Assembly: GCA_905236545.1 (NCBI GenBank)
Contig: CAJOQO010000079.1
Span: forward strand, 1-28,791
Length of the DNA: 28,791 bases
Source of the DNA: an uncultured Lachnospiraceae bacterium
GTDB taxonomy: Bacteria > Bacillota > Clostridia > Lachnospirales > Lachnospiraceae
Direction of reading: 5' to 3'
The notes under the pieces are model-generated. The model made no database searches. It was given only the letters and a program-made list of their open reading frames with translations, and was not told the origin of the DNA. Position 1 is the first letter of the stretch, and the number at the start of each line of letters is the position of its first letter. Below, piece after piece: positions 26,601 through 28,791 of this stretch. The position numbers and the translations under genes were made by a program.

Positions 26601-28131
26601 TATGGATTGCCCTTCCTGCGGAACGAAGCTTCTGAAGCTGGGGTTCGATATTCCCTTTGAGACCTTCCTGGGATTCAAGGGAAATAAGGAGCCGGATATC
26701 GACCTGAACTTTTCGGGCGAGTATCAGTCCAAAGCACACAAGTATACCGAGGTGATCTTCGGCGCGGGGCAGACCTTCCGGGCCGGAACGGTAACCGGCG
26801 TCGCGGAGAAGACTGCGTTCGGCTACGTCAGGAAGTATTTTGAAAAAACCGGGGAGCACAGACGCCGCTCCGAGATCGAGCGCCTGTCAAAGGGAATCAC
26901 GGATGTCAGAAAATCGACCGGGCAGCATCCCGGAGGCATCATCGTGCTTCCCTACGGGGAGGAGATCAATACCTTCACGCCGGTGCAGCACCCTCCGACA
27001 GATGACAATACGGTTACCACGCATTTTGACTACCATAAGATCGACCACAATCTGCTCAAGCTGGATATTCTCGGACATGATGATCCGACGATGATCCGCA
27101 TGCTGGAGGATCTGACCGGCGTGAGCGCGACGGATGTCCCGCTGGATGACCGGGAGGTGATGAGCCTCTTTCAGGATACGCATGCTCTTGGCATCACGCC
27201 GGAGCAGATCGGCGGCTGTCCGCTCGGATCGCTGGGGATACCGGAGTTCGGGACTGACTTCGCGATCCAGATGCTGGTGGACACGAAGCCGCAGTATTTC
27301 TCCGACCTGGTGCGGATCGCCGGGCTTGCCCACGGGACGGACGTCTGGCTGGGCAATGCGCAGGATCTGATCATGTCCGGAACGTGCACGATCTCAACCG
27401 CGATCTGCACCCGTGACGACATCATGATCTATCTGATCGGCAAAGGACTCGATCCGGAGCTTTCCTTCTCGATTATGGAAAAGGTCCGCAAGGGCAAGGG
27501 CCTGACTGCGGAGTGGGAGGAGGAGATGCGTTCGCACGGTGTTCCGGAATGGTACATCGGCTCCTGCAAGAAGATCAAGTATATGTTTCCGAAAGCCCAC
27601 GCCGCCGCCTATGTCATGATGGCATGGCGGATCGCCTGGTTTAAGATCAATGAGCCGCTGGCCTACTATGCCGCGTATTTTTCGATCCGCTCGCCGGGCT
27701 TCGACTATGAGCTGATGTGCATGGGGCCTGAAGCTCTGAAGCGTCATATGGAGGAGTACGAGGCAAAGGATGCCGACAGTATCCAGCCGAAGGAGCAGGA
27801 GCAGTATAAAGCGATGAAGGTTGTCCGGGAGATGTACGCGCGGGGCTATGAGTTTATGAAGATCGATCTGAACCGGTGCCGTCCTACAAAGATGTGCATC
27901 ATCGACGGGAAGATCATGCCGTGTCTGAATAAGATCGACGGTCTGGGGGACAATGTTGCCGCTGCCATCACCGAGGCGGTGAAAGACGGGCCTTTTCTGT
28001 CTCTGGATCATTTCCGCGAGCGTACGGGCTGCCCGAAAACGATCGTCGAAAAGCTGGTTAAGTTCCATATTCTGGAGGGGCTTCCGGAGTCGAATCAGCT
28101 TAGTATCTTTGACCTGATGGAGGTGGGGTAA
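23683..28131 (+). CDS. polC: DNA polymerase III alpha subunit, PolC type
   Basis: 1482 aa, the replicative polymerase of low-GC Gram-positive lineages. Domains in order: N-terminal domain; a low-complexity linker at about 185-245; an OB-fold domain (about 255-360); PHP domain opening with [12 protein letters not shown] (His367, His369); an inserted 3'-5' proofreading exonuclease with FDLETTG (Asp455, Glu457) and HHRAVDDAE; the rest of PHP; then the polymerase. The zinc motif has Cys947, Cys950, Cys976 and Cys979. The catalytic Asp pair is Asp1005 and Asp1007 in [33 protein letters not shown] and [20 protein letters not shown] are PolC hallmarks. The start overlaps the ispG stop. Intact and essential by analogy with other Firmicutes. 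Confidence 0.97.
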   Translation: MTKSFFDAFPTIVPDDEELGSLLGHTTVTKVAVNEKSAQLKIYLEADRLIGKKEIEKVEQTFDEEFAAGQGLKTRIIEHFHLSAQYTPKNLMRSYRSSILYELRSYQKCIYTMFRGADIRFSEDDTCTVTVEDSLVARTYADELKRILDKIFTERFGMNFRCTVDFRRSSLADDFVRLPEEDAVVREPEAALPAAGEMEKPRTGQPHAGSGARGKGRYTKKGHGPSQEHTLVQSNNPDVVYGRDFQDEAAAISSITDAIGTVTIRGEVISLESRNLHTKAGKDLTIILMNLTDYTDTMSVKLFIDTDLSPQFLSSVKTGMFLKVKGNAAIDRFDSELALSSVTGVKKIADFRQVRMDLESVKRVELHCHTKMSKMDAVADVGDIVKTAIRWGHSVIAITDHGGVQALPDAWHAVPKDSDFKVIYGCEAYLVDDEVRAVVNAKDGQSFSDAYVVFDLETTGFSPVTDRIIEIGAVRIEDGRITDRFSEFVNPKRPIPFRIEQLTSISDSMVMDADPVEEVLVRFLSFCDGAVMVGHNVTFDISFIEENCERLGIAHDFTTVDTVTLARNLLPNLSRFKLDQVAKALNVPLGHHHRAVDDAECTSGIFLKFLSMLSDRGLQSLDRINEACAPTPEQIRHLHYYHIILLAQNEEGRVNLYRCVSESHLKYMYGGRPLLPRSFLSAHREGLIIGSACEAGELFQAIERGATARELKKLVDYYDYLEIQPVGNNQFLTVPRYDKNGNLKNEPKTIEDLQNFNRTVVQLGEQYGKPVVATCDVHFLNPEDAIYREILMADFEDGEAQPPLYLRTTKEMLQEFEYLGEEKAREVVITNTNLIADRIGRFSPVRPDKCPPVIPDSDETLRRLCYDKAHEIYGDILPKVVEDRLQKELNSIISNGFAVMYIIAQKLVWKSVADGYLVGSRGSVGSSFVANMAGITEVNSLHPHYLCPSCHYVDFDSEKVRAFDGMAGCDMPDMDCPSCGTKLLKLGFDIPFETFLGFKGNKEPDIDLNFSGEYQSKAHKYTEVIFGAGQTFRAGTVTGVAEKTAFGYVRKYFEKTGEHRRRSEIERLSKGITDVRKSTGQHPGGIIVLPYGEEINTFTPVQHPPTDDNTVTTHFDYHKIDHNLLKLDILGHDDPTMIRMLEDLTGVSATDVPLDDREVMSLFQDTHALGITPEQIGGCPLGSLGIPEFGTDFAIQMLVDTKPQYFSDLVRIAGLAHGTDVWLGNAQDLIMSGTCTISTAICTRDDIMIYLIGKGLDPELSFSIMEKVRKGKGLTAEWEEEMRSHGVPEWYIGSCKKIKYMFPKAHAAAYVMMAWRIAWFKINEPLAYYAAYFSIRSPGFDYELMCMGPEALKRHMEEYEAKDADSIQPKEQEQYKAMKVVREMYARGYEFMKIDLNRCRPTKMCIIDGKIMPCLNKIDGLGDNVAAAITEAVKDGPFLSLDHFRERTGCPKTIVEKLVKFHILEGLPESNQLSIFDLMEVG

Positions 28132-28138
28132 GAATACG

Positions 28139-28666
28139 ATGAAGCAGAATCCTTTTTTTCCGTCGGAGCTGATCAGCTCCACCTGCCGGATCGACTTTGA
28201 ACGGTTCTACGAAGAAGGCTACCGCGGGATCATTTTCGACGTGGACAATACCCTTGTCCCGCATGGGGCGCCGGCAGACGAGAATGCGGTCCGGCTGTTT
28301 CAGCGTCTCAAAAAGATCGGGTATGAATGCTGCCTTGTCTCGAACAACAAACGGCCCAGGGTTGAGATGTTCAACAGGGATGTGAACGTGCATATCGTCT
28401 GGCTTGCCCATAAACCGCTGTCGGGCGGGTACCGGAAGGCGATGGAGAAGATGGGAACGAATCCGGCGAATACGCTTGTGGTCGGTGACCAGATCTTTAC
28501 GGATCTGTGGGGCGGAAGCTTTATGGGGCTGAAGACCATCATGGTGCTGCCGATCAATCCGAAGGAGGAGATCCAGATCGTGCTCAAACGGTTCCTGGAG
28601 CGCCCGATTCTGTGGCTGTACCGGCATTCGAAGCATTATTCAAATGAGCATGAGCTCAGGAGCTGA
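28139..28666 (+). CDS. YqeG family HAD IIIA-type phosphatase
   Basis: 175 aa. HAD motif I is FDVDNTLVPHG (nucleophile Asp in DVD), motif II is LVSNNKRPRV, and motif IV VVGDQIFTDLWGG contains the acidic Mg-binding pair; these forms are specific to YqeG. The family's physiological substrate is not established; YqeG genes lie often beside genes of ribosome assembly or cell-wall metabolism. The start is 7 bases after the polC stop, and its ribosome binding site (GGAGGTGGGG) is inside the end of polC. Last certain gene of the long plus-strand run. Confidence 0.93.
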   Translation: MKQNPFFPSELISSTCRIDFERFYEEGYRGIIFDVDNTLVPHGAPADENAVRLFQRLKKIGYECCLVSNNKRPRVEMFNRDVNVHIVWLAHKPLSGGYRKAMEKMGTNPANTLVVGDQIFTDLWGGSFMGLKTIMVLPINPKEEIQIVLKRFLERPILWLYRHSKHYSNEHELRS

Positions 28667-28670
28667 ATCT

Positions 28671-28791
28671 GTGTTTTTGCAGGCCGGGACTGATGATGGA
28701 ACGGTACCGTTCCTGAGCTTTCTGTACCGGAAGTACTTCGTTCATCCGGTACGGATTCTAAGTGAGAGTATCGACACCAGCCTTCAGGTAA
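28671..28791 (+). CDS. Possible start of a further gene, cut by the window edge
   Basis: GTG at 28671 lies 8 bases after AGGAG (28658-28662), 4 bases past the yqeG stop. The frame stays open for 40 codons to the end of the window (reads FLQAGTDDGTVPFLSFLYRK and on). The same frame has ATGs at 28644 and 28650 inside yqeG but without ribosome binding sites. The encoded segment resembles nothing I recognise. The region also holds two inverted repeats, so it may instead be non-coding. Confidence 0.35.
   Translation, partial: MFLQAGTDDGTVPFLSFLYRKYFVHPVRILSESIDTSLQV
28698..28713. repeat. 16-bp perfect palindrome after yqeG
   Basis: GGAACGGTACCGTTCC reads the same on both strands. It could be an operator or a small hairpin. 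No T-tract follows, so it is not a standard terminator. Confidence 0.55.
28722..28754 (+). other. Stem-loop after yqeG
   Basis: GTACCGGA (28724-28731) pairs with TCCGGTAC (28745-28752) around a 13-base loop, extended by one G-T and one C-G pair. It lacks a downstream T-tract. It may be a transcript-end structure, or chance within a coding sequence. Confidence 0.45.

Overview
The window is a stretch of a GC-rich Clostridia chromosome, most likely a Lachnospiraceae-type gut Firmicute. This is inferred from AGGAGG-type ribosome binding sites, a PolC-type replicative polymerase, a pyrBI pair, a YqeG-family phosphatase, a DUF815 ATPase and large surface proteins built from Cna-B-like repeats. Seventeen protein genes are well supported (one cut by the left edge). 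A possible leader peptide and a possible partial gene at the right edge are tentative. No tRNA, rRNA or CRISPR array was recognised.

Layout. (1) 1-8300: the tail of one membrane-anchored surface protein, overlapped by ATGA with a giant (about 2574 aa) secreted protein. Both carry repeats that look like isopeptide-forming beta domains; the giant ends in BspA-type leucine-rich repeats and has no visible anchor. (2) 8346-13252: a clear sigma-A promoter, then a complete branched-chain amino acid ABC importer, livKHMGF. Three stem-loops lie between the binding protein and the permease genes. (3) 13253-13978: a 726-base gene-free stretch between the converging liv and pyr operons. It holds short tandem repeats and two 155-bp elements in inverted orientation. 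Each element folds into a long hairpin, and 10 of the 13 differences between the copies form five compensated base pairs. This is the most unusual object in the window. (4) 13979-15348, minus strand: pyrB-pyrI, aspartate carbamoyltransferase. (5) 15498-17130, plus strand, divergent from pyrBI: a short leader ORF, a solo HicB-like antitoxin gene and pheA, chained by ATGA overlaps. (6) 17160-28666: a tightly packed run of DUF815 ATPase, ppx-like, ppk1, ispG, polC and yqeG.

How the genes work together. The liv genes import branched-chain amino acids; pyrBI starts pyrimidine synthesis; pheA makes phenylpyruvate from chorismate. The DUF815-ppx-ppk group suggests polyphosphate metabolism linked to an uncharacterised AAA-type ATPase. 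Ppk carries an unusual N-terminal tail of eleven hexapeptide repeats, and the Ppx-like protein has altered nucleotide-binding signatures. The ispG-polC-yqeG part is housekeeping: isoprenoid synthesis, DNA replication and a HAD phosphatase.
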